Assembly: GCA_001051155.2 (NCBI GenBank)
Contig: JYIP02000005.1
Coordinates: 3,224,001-3,288,000, forward strand
Reading direction: 5' to 3'
DNA: 64,000 nt
DNA from: Chrysoporthe austroafricana
Taxonomy: Eukaryota; Ascomycota; Sordariomycetes; Diaporthales; Cryphonectriaceae
Positions 21,721 through 33,398 of this stretch are shown one piece after another. A program made the translations under genes and the position numbers. How positions within the stretch are numbered: position 1 is the stretch's first letter; each line of letters opens with the position of its first letter. The notes under the pieces are model-generated. The model made no database searches. It was not told where the DNA came from and saw nothing but the letters and a program-made list of their open reading frames with translations.

Positions 21721-22169
21721 ATGGTATGTCACTCAGTGTTCAGGCGGTATCACCGGGACAGCATGAGCTAACTGCGCATCTTCAGGCCGGCCAGACCACA
21801 CTCTACAAGCAAGTCACCTGCACACGACCGACCTCGATAAAACCAAGACTCTGACCGTATCCTGCAGCGTCCTCTTCCGAAACAACTTCGTCATGCTGGG
21901 CGCAGTGTTCGCCTCCGCCTTCGGCCTCCAGATGTGCGTCTCCGACTAGACGGCGCTTAGCACGACTTCTAGGACCGTTTTTGCTGATGGCACGGCAGGG
22001 CTTTCGACGTTGGTTCGCAGAGCTTGTGGGACAAGATGAACCGGGGGGTAGGGCTCACGAAACCTTTAGGTATAATCGCGCACGAGTGGCAATGCTAACC
22101 GGGTGACAGCGTCAATGGAAGGATATCAAGTCAAAGTACCTCGAGGGTGGTGACGAGGAGGAGGAGTAA
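21721..22169 (+). CDS. QCR9: cytochrome bc1 complex subunit 9 (QCR9), five small exons
   Basis: Built by hand because no exon exceeds 66 nt: exons 21721-21723 (the ATG alone), 21786-21808, 21868-21933, 21999-22047 and 22110-22169. They give 66 aa, the same length as yeast Qcr9. The protein begins MAGQTTLYNVLFRNNFVM, continues with a single membrane helix (MLGAVFASAFGLQMAFD), and ends SLWDKMNRGRQWKDIKSKYL followed by an acidic EGGDEEEE tail, which matches the UCR_9.5/UQCR10 family. It is a small, single-pass subunit of respiratory complex III close to cytochrome c1. Introns 1, 3 and 4 are GT-AG (GTATGT, GTGCGT, GTAGGG). Intron 2 uses a GC donor (GCAAGT), the only choice here that keeps frame and family sequence. 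Confidence 0.93.
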
Positions 22170-22941
22170 GGCGAGGAAAGGAGAAAGGAGAGCTTGTGAT
22201 GGACTCGGAATCCTTGAAATCATACGAGCAAGCCGAGCGGACTTGACAACGGTGTTCTTCTACGATTTAGAGGTCTGCATAGACGGAATTGCAAAACCCA
22301 CGAACATGACAACTGACCAGTCCCATGTTTGGCCCTCTGCGCAAAATTGCTGCATATATAGTAAGGAACTTTACAGCATGGACATGTGTGTACGGATGTC
22401 TCGTAATCCAGGTGTGGACTAAGACGGCGTTGACGTTGGAAAGCCCCAATGTGGGAGCTGCTCGACGAACGGCGGAGCGTGCCGCTGCTGGCCCATGCTG
22501 GACCGAGCGCGGCGACAAGCAGTGTCCTGCATCTTGCTTGCATCAACCGCCATCTTTCCTCCACTATAGATCAACAAACCCGAAAAGTCACAAGTTACTC
22601 GCCTGTTACCAAAGCACGAATAGAGTTGTTGCTATCGCTGAGGAGTACCCAATCACCACCGTTCCTCAGTAAGTGCAGCTCCAAAGTCGCCTCGTTCTCC
22701 AATTGCCACTGTTAGACCCCACTGTCGTAGCACTTCAGAGGGGTCCTCTCGAGAACATAACCAAGTTGACCTTCCGACCAGCCTCCCTCTTCATCAAAGC
22801 CAGACCTTGCAAATTACGAGACGCACGAAACGCAGAGCAATATTATTCGTGATTAAGGAGCTACAAAAGCTCCCGAGCCACCCGTTTCTCGCACGCTCTT
22901 GCGTCAAGTCCTCCGTTCAAGAATGACCTGAATACGGAACG
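22170..22941. other. intergenic, upstream of UBR1
   Basis: A 772-bp spacer between QCR9 and UBR1, both plus strand, holding the UBR1 promoter and 5' leader. Short frames here look random. Confidence 0.4.
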
Positions 22942-25900
22942 ATGGACCCATCAACCCCGATGTCAACGCAGGAGCTGCAGCTCTGTCAGTTTCTGATGGA
23001 GCTGCCAGCCCACAAACAGTACCGATACACAAAGGAAGCCGAAGATATACTCTTGGAGAACCTCTTTCTGTTCGTGTCCGGCGGCAAGGATGAGTACTTG
23101 CGACTCTTCTTCCCAAACGGCGGCCCTGTCGTCCAGGGCAGGGTCCTGAAGCTCAAGGACGCGCAGGGCGCTGTCGAGGGGTCCGAGTACACGGAAGCCG
23201 CTCGCGGCAAGGCATGCGGGCATATATTCAAGGCGGGTGAGGCGTCGTACTCCTGCAAGACGTGCGGTGTCGACGACACCTGTTGTCTCTGTGCGAAGTG
23301 CTTCGACGCGACCGACCACACTGGGCACCTGGTGCGGATTAGCATCTCGCCCGGCAACAGCGGTTGCTGCGACTGTGGTGACCTCGAAGCGTGGCGGACA
23401 CCCATGTTTTGCACGATACATTCGATGTGGGAGCATACACAGCCGAAGGGGAAAGAGAAGGAACCGGGACGTCTACCCGACGATTTGCTCTTCCACATCA
23501 GGATGACCATCGGCCGGGTGATCGACTATCTATGCGATGTGATATCGTGTTCGCCCGAGCAGCTGCGTCAGACGAAGACCATAGAATCGATCAAGCACGA
23601 CGAGAAGATGTCTAGATTAAACTCGACGTACCACGGCGGAGATGTAGGACCACCGAGCGATTACGCCGTCATATTATGGAACGACGAGAAGCACACTGTT
23701 GACGATGTCAGAGATCAAGTGGCAAGAGCATGCTCTACAACGATCAGGGATGGCGTGGAGAAAGCATACGAAACCGATCTCATCGGCCGGAGTATCCTCA
23801 CGCATAGCGACGACATTGATAAGCTCTTGGGTATAGCGACGACTTTGGAGCACATTCGTGTTACGGTCACGATTCGCTCCTCGCGCGATACATTCCGCGA
23901 GCAAATGTGTGGCACCATCATCGAATGGCTGAAGGACATTTCAGGCTGTTCTGTCGGCGATGATCATTCCGTTCTGCGGACTATTGTCTGCGAAGAATTC
24001 CTCAAACCATGGAGGATGGGTAGCCCCGCCACTCACGCGATTGTGGGCAAAAGCGGTATCGACGATGAGGAAAGGGAACCGGCTGAGCGAGCCATGGTTG
24101 CGTTCCCTTATGATCAATTCGCGTTGTTGGAGGCGGCCGGAATCCAAGAGGCACGTGCGGCGATTATACGACGTCTCGGTGCCCAGCAACTCGAAGAGAG
24201 CGACGATGACGATGATGATAGTGACGGCGATGCGGAGGGCGATAACACGCCAACGTCTTCACGCGGAGAAGTGGAGGAGGACGAAGATGACGACGAGGAC
24301 GTGATGATGTTGGACCCGGCGCCCGGGGCTTCCGGCGACGTCAACATGTCCGACTGGCGCCCCGATGAAGCTCTCGAGGCCGATGAAGCGACAATGGCAG
24401 GCTATCCACCACCGCCACCTCCTCCAGCGCCGGGTGTGTCACGTCGAACCACTAGGGAAGGAGACATGACACCATCTGATTCTGATATCGCAGAGCCTCT
24501 CATACCGTCGAACATCTACGCTAAGAGCGGCCTCGAGATACCCAAGACCCCAGGAAATGCTCAGCGAGACACAGCGCCCCCGAAATCTGGCCGGTACTGG
24601 CTGCTCGCCCCTGCTGCGTACATGGACAACGGGAAAGTCCCACCCGCTGAAGACGTTTTCCAACGAGTCCGCCTAGACTGGATGATTCTCTTCGACTTGA
24701 GGATGTGGAAGAAGGTCCGCAACGACTTACGTTCGCTCTACATCTCCACAGTTGTAACAATACCTGAATTCAAGCGAGTGCTCGGGTTGCGCTTTGCTGG
24801 ACTGTATACCACATTGGCCCAGCTCTACCTTATTGCAGATCGAGAGCCAGACCACTCCATTATCAACCTTTCTTTACAGATGCTGACGACCCCTTCTATT
24901 ACTGCTGAAGTCGTGGAGCGGGGAAACTTTCTCACCAGTTTGATAGCGATCTTGTACACCTTTTTGACGACGCGACAAGTTGCACATCCCTGGAACGTGT
25001 CTGACACCGCGGTGTTAGCTTTTGATTCTGGGTCTGTTACTAACAGACGCATGTACCACTTCTTCGCGGACCTCAAGTACCTCTTCTTGTCCCCACACGT
25101 CCAAGAGCGTTTACGGACAGAGGAAAGATACATGATGCAGTTTCTTGATCTGGTAAAGCTACATCAGGGCATTTGCCCAAACACTAGAGCTGTGGGAGAA
25201 CACGTTGAGTACGAGACCGACACTTGGATCAGCGCGTCTCTCATCACCAGAGAGATCAACCGACTGTGCCGTCTGTTCAGCCGGGCTTTCGAAAAAGTTG
25301 AGCCCACACAATTTTCATGGGCCATCCGCCTGGCGGCCAAGACTGTCATCATTAACTCTATCGGTGCGGAGCGCGGCCGGTTCGGCCAGGCTGAGATTAA
25401 AGATGAAGTTCGCTTCAAGACACTTAGTGGCTTCGAGCTTGACCATGAGTCGAATAAGTATGAAGTCGTCAAATTTGTTGTCGAAGAACAGCCAATCAGT
25501 TTCCATCACGCGCTCCACTACACGCTTTCCTGGCTCATCGAATGTGGCAAGTCAATGCCGGTCGAGCAGTTGCGAGCACTCCTTAGCTTCAGAACTCAAG
25601 ATCTCAAAGGGCAACCTCGTCTGATGGGCAAGCGGATGATGCCAAGACGCGAATATGGACCAGAAGACTACCTGATGGCAGCTTTCGATTACCCTCTGCG
25701 AGTGTGCGCATGGTTGTCACAAATGAAGGCAGGCATGTGGGTTCGCAATGGCATGAGCTTGCGCCACCAGTCTGGTACATACCGTGGAGTCACCCAAAGA
25801 GATGTGTCCCACCACCGGGACATTTTCTTGTTGCAGACTGCTCTCGTAGTCTGCAACCCCAGTCGGGTGCTTGCTTCTACCATCGATCGCTTCGGTATGG

Positions 25901-28900
25901 AGAAGTGGGTGAAGGGCTTCTTTGAGCAGAAGTCTACGGCACAAGATGATGCCCAGCATCTCGACGTTGTCGAAGATATGATACACCTACTCGTTGTACT
26001 GTTGAGCGACCGTACGTCTTTGATCCGGCTTGAGGATGAGCCGAACAGCCGCGTCAGGGCAATGCGCCGAGACATCATTCATGTACTCTGCTTCAAGCCC
26101 CTGTCGTTCACTGAGGTCGGTAACAAGTTACCGGAGAGGTATCAAGAGCAGGAAGACTTCACTGATGTCCTAGATGAGGTCTCGAACTACAAAGCGCCTG
26201 AAGGTATCTCCGACGTCGGAACCTTCGAGTTGAAGCCGGAATTTGTCGAAGAGATCGATCCGTACATCGCACACTACAACAAGAACCAGCGTGAAGAAGC
26301 GGAAAATGCCTGGCGAAAATGCATGGCCAAGAAGACAGGCAAGCCGATTGAGGACTTGGTGTATGAGCCCAAACTGCGACCGATACAAGATGGTGTCTTC
26401 GCAAAATTGGCTGAGTTCACCAGCACGGGCATGTTCGCTCAAGTCATATACTACAGCCTGCTGTACGCTCTCGTCAGCCCCAGGTTAACACCGACTGTGC
26501 CATACACAAGGGTAGAGACTTATTTGCAAGTTGTGTTGCATCTTGTCCTCATCGCCGTAATCGAAGACGAGGTTCCTGAAGGTGCCGATTCTCAGCCTTC
26601 CTTCATACACACTTCTCTCACGAAGGCCTCTCTGGGTAGCTTGATGCCAGATGCTCCTGCGGCGAGGACCATTGTTTCTCTTCTGGATATTATGTCGACC
26701 AAGGAGGAGCTCAAGGCCTGTCACCCCAGGATTGCGCTCATTCTCCGGCGGATGCGACAGAAGAGACCACAAGACTTCGAGGCAGCTTATGTGCGCCTCG
26801 GCGTTCCCGTCGATAGGATCAGCACTGCCTCACCAGCCGTCAATGTGAATGCGGAAGAGGAGCGCGAGCGTAAGAAGAAGGCTGCCCGAGACCGCCAGGC
26901 TAAAGTGATGGCTCAGTTCCAACAGCAACAGAAGAACTTCATGGCGAAGCAGCAAGATATTGATTGGGGTGATGTGGACGACTTAGAGGACGAGCTTCCA
27001 GAGCCTGTGGAAGAGAAGAATTTCTGGAAATACCCGTCGGGGACGTGCATTCTCTGTCAGGAGGACACGGATGATCGTCGGCTGTACGGCACATTTGCTT
27101 TCGTTAGAGAGAGCGGGATCCTGCGGCAGACTGATCTTTCGGATCCTGACTTCGTACGAGAAGTATGCAACGTCCCCAGGGATCTTGACAGATCTGCCGA
27201 AGACATTCGACCCTTCGGCGTGGGCCATGAGAATCGCATTCAAGTGGAGAAGGTCAACCAGAAGGGCGAGACCTTCATCACCGAGCGCCAGGTCATCGGT
27301 AAAGGCTTTCCTCGTCATGCCGTACGAAATGGGCCAGTTTCTATTGGGTGCGGCCACATGATGCACTACAGCTGTTTCGAGGTGTACTTTGAGGCAACCC
27401 AACAGAGGCACAAGGCACAAATTGCCCGTCACCATCCTGAAGATCCCCTTCGCATGGAGTTCGTCTGTCCGCTGTGCAAAGCCCTTGGGAATGCGTTCCT
27501 CCCTATCATTTGGAAGGGCCAGGAAGAGTCTTATCCCAGTGCACTCCAGACATCGACGGATGTACAGGTATCCTCGGAAGCTTTTGCGGTGTTCTTGAAG
27601 GAAAATTTATCGTCTGAGCATGGAAGCCCGTCTGCGCGGTCTCCAACACACTCCGTCACTATGTTTTCTCACTACACAAAGAATTCTTTGCTTCCCAGAC
27701 TGGCCGAGACGTCCTCACACCTAGTGCTCGACGCTTGGGAGTCGGGATCTCAGACGCCTGTGGCCCTCCCATTCGCGGAGCCCTACCGCAATGATACTGC
27801 TGATAATAGCGGCATGGCTGATAATAGCACTCCGATGGCCGAACTTGTCCAGGTGTACTGTCGCCTTCGAGATACAATCAGGAAGAATCATCTAGTTGGG
27901 CCGCACAGCAAGGCTGTCCTCTCTGAGGAGCCTCGAAATCCTGTCGATCTCGGCGACATTGACGTGCTTGCTCAAGCCGTCGGTTTCTCTATCTCAGCTG
28001 CTGAAATTCAGCAGAGAGGCCTCGATGCTGAGTACGGCTCGTTATTATTGGAGAGAATCTCCGAGTCGACTCTCACCCACCTACGAATCTTGGCGGAGAC
28101 AGTCATGTCGTACATCGCCATTGGCGGTCAGAAATTTGGCGGCATGAACAGGACCATCTCGGAATTCCAGTTGATGAGTGCCAGACAACACGATCAGCTT
28201 TTCGTGCCTGATGTCGAAGGTGCTGCCTTGGGGGACAACTGCCCGAAGATGATACCGCTCCTTGCATCAGACCCTTTTATCTTCCTCTGCGAGAGCATAT
28301 TCGGCGTCGCTGCTGCTAACGGTTTCGAAATTTCGTACCTCCTTCGTGTCTGCTACCTCGCCGAGATAGTCAAGGTGGTTTATCGCATATGCAAAACCAA
28401 GCAGGACACGGAGTGGATGGCTTGCGAGGATACCGAAGACAGGAGTCTCATCAACTTCGCCGAATTCTGCAAGACCATCTACAAGATGAACCTTGACTTC
28501 ACATCCGGCAGTGATGCTGTTACCGACACCATGATGTCTGAAGCATCTAAGCCGAGTGGCCTCGACCAGCCTCGCTTCGCGTCGATCGCAGACTACTACT
28601 CCTTCACCAAGAAGTATGCCCAATGCTTCCTTCGAAAGTGCGTCATTCTCCTCTATGTCAAGTACGGCGTCGACTTCAACAGCCATATCTCCCCCCAGCC
28701 GGAACAGGACGAGCTTGGTCGCCTCACCGAGGCCCTCCGCCTGCCCGATTTCGACAGCATGTGCGCGGCCCTCACACCTCTCGGCATCCACGTCGGCTGG
28801 CCGAGTGCGCTGTGCGACCAGCTCGTCCGTGGCTGGATCCGACACGACAACGGCCGGTGGGGCGACTCGTCCTTAGGCAAGACAAAAGACCCAGACCCCA

Positions 28901-29513
28901 AGTTCCCGCGTCTCGCGGCCCCAGAGCAGCTTCTCAGTCACCCGGGGATCTTTGAGCTTATTGGGCTGCCGATGAACTACGATATGCTCATAGAGGAGTG
29001 TACGAAGCGGCGGTGTCCCAAAACCGGCAAGGACGTCTCGGACCCGATGATCTGCCTGCTATGTGGTGAGGTATTTTGCGGGCAGAGTGTTTGTTGTTCT
29101 GCTCAGGACTCGATGGCGCTGAGGCGGCGTGGGTCTAGTGGTAGGATTGGTGGTGCGCAGCAGCATATGCGGAAGTGAGTACATCTCTCCAACAACAACC
29201 GAAATTATGTGACAATAGTGAATACTGATAACGAGTCATTTAAAGATGCCAAGGCAACGTCGGCATATTCATCAGCATCCGCAAATGCGCAACCTTCTAC
29301 CTGCACCGTGTCTCCGGCTCCTTCAGCAATGCCCCCTACATCGACAAATACGGCGAGACGGACATGGGCCTCCGGCACTATAGACAGCTCTTCCTGTCCC
29401 AGAAACGCTACGACTCGATGCTCCGCTCCATGTGGCTCTCCCACGGCGTCCCCTCCTTCATCTCGCGCAAGCTCGAGGCGGACATTAATACTGGCGGCTG
29501 GGAGACCATATGA
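22942..29513 (+). CDS. UBR1: UBR1, E3 ubiquitin ligase of the N-degron pathway
   Basis: Exon 1 is 22942-29174 and exon 2 is 29246-29513, separated by a 71-nt GTGAGT...AAAG intron, giving 2166 aa. The UBR box spans about 90-160 with its Cys/His ligands (CGHIFKAGEASYSCKTCGVD, CCLCAKCF...DHTGH, SGCCDCGDLEAW). A ClpS-like type-2 N-degron domain lies at about 240-330 (DYAVILWNDE). An acidic Asp/Glu region is at about 415-455 and a polyproline stretch at about 490. The RING-H2 runs from about 1368 (CILCQED) through CGHMMHYSC (about 1470) to CPLCKALG (about 1510). The conserved UBLC-type C-terminus includes CLLCGEVFC and, in exon 2, RKCATFYLHRVSG and YGETDMGLRHYRQLFL. Ubr1 with the E2 Rad6 ubiquitinates proteins bearing destabilising N-termini. 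The stop codon is UGA followed by CUA, with an in-frame extension (separate entry). Confidence 0.96.
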
Positions 29514-29846
29514 CTAGATGGTTGGAGCGACGGCGATTCTGAAGATGAAATGGAGACAGACGAGGAGGCAGAACCATTACCGGGCCTCATGGATGAGGAA
29601 TTAGTCATGTCCCTTCGGGAGCGATGGAGGATGCTGTTTCCTGAGGACGAGGATGAGGCTGATGCCGAGGAAGATGGAGATGAAGGGCATAGTGAGGACG
29701 AAGAGGGGATGTATCTGGAGGATGTTCTGCTGCAAATAGCTGAGGAATTGAGCGACTATGGAGAGGAAGAGGAGATGGGTGACTACGGAGAGGAAGAAGA
29801 GAATAGCGACGATGAGCTGGAGGATGTGGACGAGCTGGATTACTGA
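29514..29846 (+). other. in-frame acidic extension after the UBR1 UGA stop, candidate readthrough tail
   Basis: The UBR1 stop at 29511-29513 is TGA followed directly by CTAG. The same frame then stays open for 110 sense codons to the stop ending at 29846. The extension is dominated by Asp and Glu (about 52 of 110), with one less acidic island, ELVMSLRERWRMLFPEDEDE. UGA-CUA is an established high-efficiency readthrough context in fungi and animals. An internal ATG at 29550 could alternatively start a separate 98-aa acidic peptide, which I consider less likely. It could also be ordinary 3' UTR, although an open frame of this length and strong composition right after the stop is suggestive. Confidence 0.45.
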
Positions 29847-30313
29847 GAGGCTCGATCTTGGCAAGTATGGCGGTAAGAGCCATGGTCGGCTGTGCGCAGA
29901 ATGTGCCGAAACCCTCATTGTGAGCATTGCTTGGGAGTCGCGCGGGTAGAATGGTGTGTTCTGTCAAGATTGGAAGATCTGGAGTTTTCCCTTACTGGAG
30001 ATGTCGGATGGTTACTTGTACACGGTCATTCATAATTCACAAACACAACAAAGGGCAGAGGAATTTTATAGGTATCACTGCAACGAGAGACCGGGCGGAT
30101 TAGCCCCTTGATACACGCACAGCACAGACGATCATTTTATTCCCGAGTTCACGTTGAAACGCCTCTAATCTTCGTTGGTCTTCCGTGCCTGTGTGAGGTA
30201 AGACCCGACTGACGCCTCCGCTATGCTTGTAAAAATATATCGTCGACGGCTTGCCTTCCACGAGGGCTCCCTCCAGAAGCGCAACTCGAAACGATGCGCT
30301 CAATTGGCGGAAT
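29847..30313. other. intergenic between convergent UBR1 and SWD3-like genes
   Basis: A 467-bp convergent spacer with the 3' regions of both genes. No gene is seen. Confidence 0.4.
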
Positions 30314-32229
30314 CTATTCATCCATCACAACATCGCCTTCCACGGGGCCCGCAGCCCCTGCTTGATTCCTCTCCTCGGCACTGTCGTCATATGCGTGACC
30401 ATTGGTCTGCGCAGCCTCGGCCTCGGCCTCGGCCTCAGCCTCAGCCTCGCGCATCGTCTCATCCTCCTCCTCACCTGCGCGGTCCTCGCTTCCTTCGAGG
30501 TACCGATCTCCCCCGTTCTCGCGCTTGCCGTGACCGTTCACCAGGCCGTTCTTCGCGCTGTCCTCCGTCTCCGGGTATCGGTGCCTGAACACCACAATCC
30601 GCCCGTCCTGCCCGCAGCTGACCATGGTGCCCGTCTCGCCATGCACGTCCACCCAGAAGCATACGCCCTGGTGCGCGCCTTCGACGCGCTGCAGGATCTC
30701 CTTGCTCTTGACATCCCACAGCACGATATCCCCGTCCTCGCTCGCGCTCGCGACGAACGCGATGCTATCTGACTCCTCCCACTGCTCCTCCGCAAACTCG
30801 TTCTCGCCATCATCGTCGCCAGAGACTAGGACTTTGCGCATAGACCGCAAGAGGCCGAAGCAGCCGCCGACGGAGTAGTTCTTGTTCACATGGCCCTGGT
30901 AGGTCTTCTTCACAGTGCAGGGCATGTTGACGAAGTCCCAGAGCCGCATGCACGAGTCCGTGTAGCTAGCGAGGACGAAGCGGCCGTTGGGGGAGAAGCA
31001 GACAGATGCGGCGGCGGGATTGTCTTCGTAGACGAGGGTGCGGAGGCACTGGCCGGTGGAGGTGTCCCAGATGCGACTGTCACGATGCGTCAGCTGTGCC
31101 TCAAAACCTTTGGGCGGGGCCCGGCGAATGCTCACATCAACCCATCCGTAGAACAGCTAGCCACCAGCGTCCCATCCATACAGAAGTCAACCCCGCTCAC
31201 GGGGTCACTATGCGCCGGCAGGCTCCTCATGAGCCGTCCTGCACGGACGTCCCACAGGAACACCGCCTCGTCGTAGCTCCCACTCGCCAGCATGTTGCCC
31301 TTCGGCGAGAACTTCAGGCAGTACACATAATTGTGATGGCCTAGCAGCGGCTTCCTCCCCCCGCTGCCCCGTACGCCCCCGTCCGTCCTCCCACCGATGC
31401 CCCTGGCCGACGTGCCTATCCTTCCGCCGGGGGGGAGATTCTCGTCCGCGCTCACGGCGTGCGCCGGGTCTCCCGTCGTGCGGTTCCAGAGCCGGATAGC
31501 CTTGTCGTCGCTGCCTGTGGCGATGGTCTCGGAGTCCGGGCTCCACGCCAGGCAGGAGACGCCAGCCATGTGGCCCACGAGCGTGTCCATGTGTGCGCCC
31601 GTCTCGGCGTCCCAGACCATGGCGGTCCCGTCGGCGGAGGCAGAGGCGATCCATCGGCCGTCGGGGGAGACGCGCACTTGGGATATGGGTTTCGTGTGGC
31701 CGCGCAGCTCGAGGTAGGGCTGGAAGTCGGGGCGCAGGGGCCTGCGCTCATGAGCGTGGGCACGGTCGCGGGAGGTCGAGGTTGAGCGGTGGGGCGTCCG
31801 GCGCGAGGAGGACGTGCGCGAGCGAGAGCGTGACCTGGACCGGGAGTCGGACTGTGAGCGCGACCGCGAACGCGACCTCGAGTGCGAGCGTGGAGTACGT
31901 GAACTGGAGCCCGAGCGTGATCGGTCTCTGGACCTAGACCTCGTCCTCGACCTGGACCTCGACCTGGACCTGGACCTGGACCTGGACCTGGACTGCGACT
32001 GCGAGCGTGAGCTGTAGTAGTCGCTTTCTTTCCTGTCGCCATCGCTGCCTGCGCTCCTGCTTCGCGACCGTGAAGAGGGCCGCCCGGGTCGTATAGAGAG
32101 CTCGCGCCCCTCGGCCTGGGGCGTGGGGGGCTGGTCGCGTTCCTCAGAGGAGCTGTGTTCCGCGCTGCCGTCGTTCCGCTTCCGTCTTTTCGAGGATGAC
32201 TCTCCCATCTCAGCCTCCGAGTCAGCCAT
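30314..32229 (-). CDS. WD40 protein, SWD3/WDR5-like COMPASS subunit, with RS-repeat N-terminus
   Basis: Exons 32229-31136 and 31076-30314, joined across a 59-nt GTGAGC...ACAG intron (junction DGLIRIWDTSTGQCLRTL), give 618 aa. Residues about 55-150 are a long Arg-Ser dipeptide region, encoded by a repetitive stretch at 31810-32040, preceded by a KRRKR basic motif. The WD40 propeller follows from about residue 170 with repeats such as GRWIASASADGTAMVWDAET, SETIATGSDDKAIRLWN, GNMLASGSYDEAVFLWDVR and GTLVASCSTDGLIRIWD, to about 530. The C-terminus carries an Ala-Glu repeat and an acidic tail. The propeller best matches Swd3/WDR5, the scaffold of Set1 H3K4 methyltransferase complexes. The RS region would usually suggest a splicing or nuclear-speckle link. 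Alternative: another nuclear WD40 family such as a spliceosomal U5-40K-like protein. Confidence 0.78.
31815..32040. repeat. degenerate tandem repeat encoding Arg-Ser dipeptides
   Basis: The plus strand shows a short-period repeat (gacctg and gagcgc variants, most regular at 31930-31995) lying inside the coding exon of the WD40 gene. On the minus strand it reads as alternating Arg and Ser codons. Its regularity implies expansion by slippage or unequal exchange, and length variation between strains is likely. Confidence 0.85.
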
Positions 32230-33398
32230 CCTGATCTTCCCTCGTCAAGGAGCGGCAGCAACGGTCTGGGGTAGCGAGGGGCTGCTCTGTTGGTTCTTCA
32301 AGTTGGAGAACGACAAGGGCAGAATCAGACTGCCTTGGGATGCGCCGACGGAGCCAGGTGCCGTATCACGCCCCGTCGTGGGGTCCTCTTGCGGCTCAGG
32401 TGCTCCAGACCGGGCCGCGCGTGCCAGGAGACGTCGGTGGAGCTTCAAGAGCTTGCTAGGAGCTGCCGCCGCGGGGAGAGAGACGGGGGAGGAGGTGAGC
32501 ATGAAGCTGGAATGAAAGCTCAAGAAACATGGCTTCAGGGATATGCCGACCTGGGCGGCAGGCAAGATGCGAAAAACCCTAGGGACTGGCCGACTTCGCG
32601 GCAGGCCAGGGGGAGCTGGGCACGCTGGGGAGCCTGGGAGCGCGGGGGAGTGCTGGGCGTGCTGGGGTACAGACAATCCATGTACTGGGTAATTACTGGA
32701 CAACCCAGCACGCCCAACATGGGCATATAAGTACTTTATAGGTACTGGCAAACAGAGCCTGGGATGGGGTAATTGCCATGTATCTTGGCTGCAGCGACAA
32801 CGCAAGGGTGGCCCCATAACAAAATGAAGCCTTGCAGGTGGGCTGTCGTATCGACATCGTCATGGGGGCCTAATTCGGGACTGGGGGAGGAGGCATCAGT
32901 CAATCCTCCTCCACCATTTCCTGACTGCCAGCGTGCCAGCGTCGCTGAGAGCGCCAGATAGAGTTATGTGGTGAAACCCACCCTCGGGGGGTCATGATAT
33001 TATTACCTTAATGCGCGCGCCCGGCGGTACGTGGGCTGCAGCCGTCCCTGCGATTCCCTCTGCCTTGATTCTGATTGTGGTTCTGAGTCTGATTCTTCTT
33101 CTCAGTCTTCTTCTGCCCCCTTTTCTCTGCCCTGGGTTGTTTGTTGAGCAGAGAGTGTTCTGGCCTCATTGCCACGGTGGGAACGATGAGGCGAATCTCA
33201 AATCAACGATGCTAATTACCTATTTACACTGCTTCGGATAGGCCGGCCTACAGACAACGCCCAGAGAGCCTTTCACCTCCCCTTGCTCACTCACTCACTC
33301 ACTCATTACTCCTCGTATATATTGATTTAGCCTGACCTCAAGCCTAAACAACTCAAAAATAATTCCTCAGGATACCCGAGATACCCAAGACACCCAAA
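32230..33398. other. divergent intergenic region between WD40 and ISC1-like genes
   Basis: A 1.17-kb region holding both promoters. It includes an imperfect inverted repeat at 32651-32719 (separate entry) and a TCACT simple repeat near 33286-33304. No gene is recognised. Confidence 0.4.
32651..32719. repeat. inverted repeat, 17-18 bp arms, 34-nt spacer
   Basis: The left arm TGCTGGGCGTGCTGGGGT (32651-32668) is nearly complementary in reverse to the right arm ACCCAGCACGCCCAACA (32703-32719), differing at one C/T position and one extra G. It could form a hairpin or be the remnant of a small inverted-repeat element. It lies in the shared promoter region of two divergent genes. Confidence 0.7.

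Noticed and set aside
29550..29846. Independent 98-aa acidic gene downstream of UBR1
   Set aside because: It is in frame with UBR1 right after a UGA-CUA stop, so a readthrough extension explains it better than a separate gene with no promoter space.
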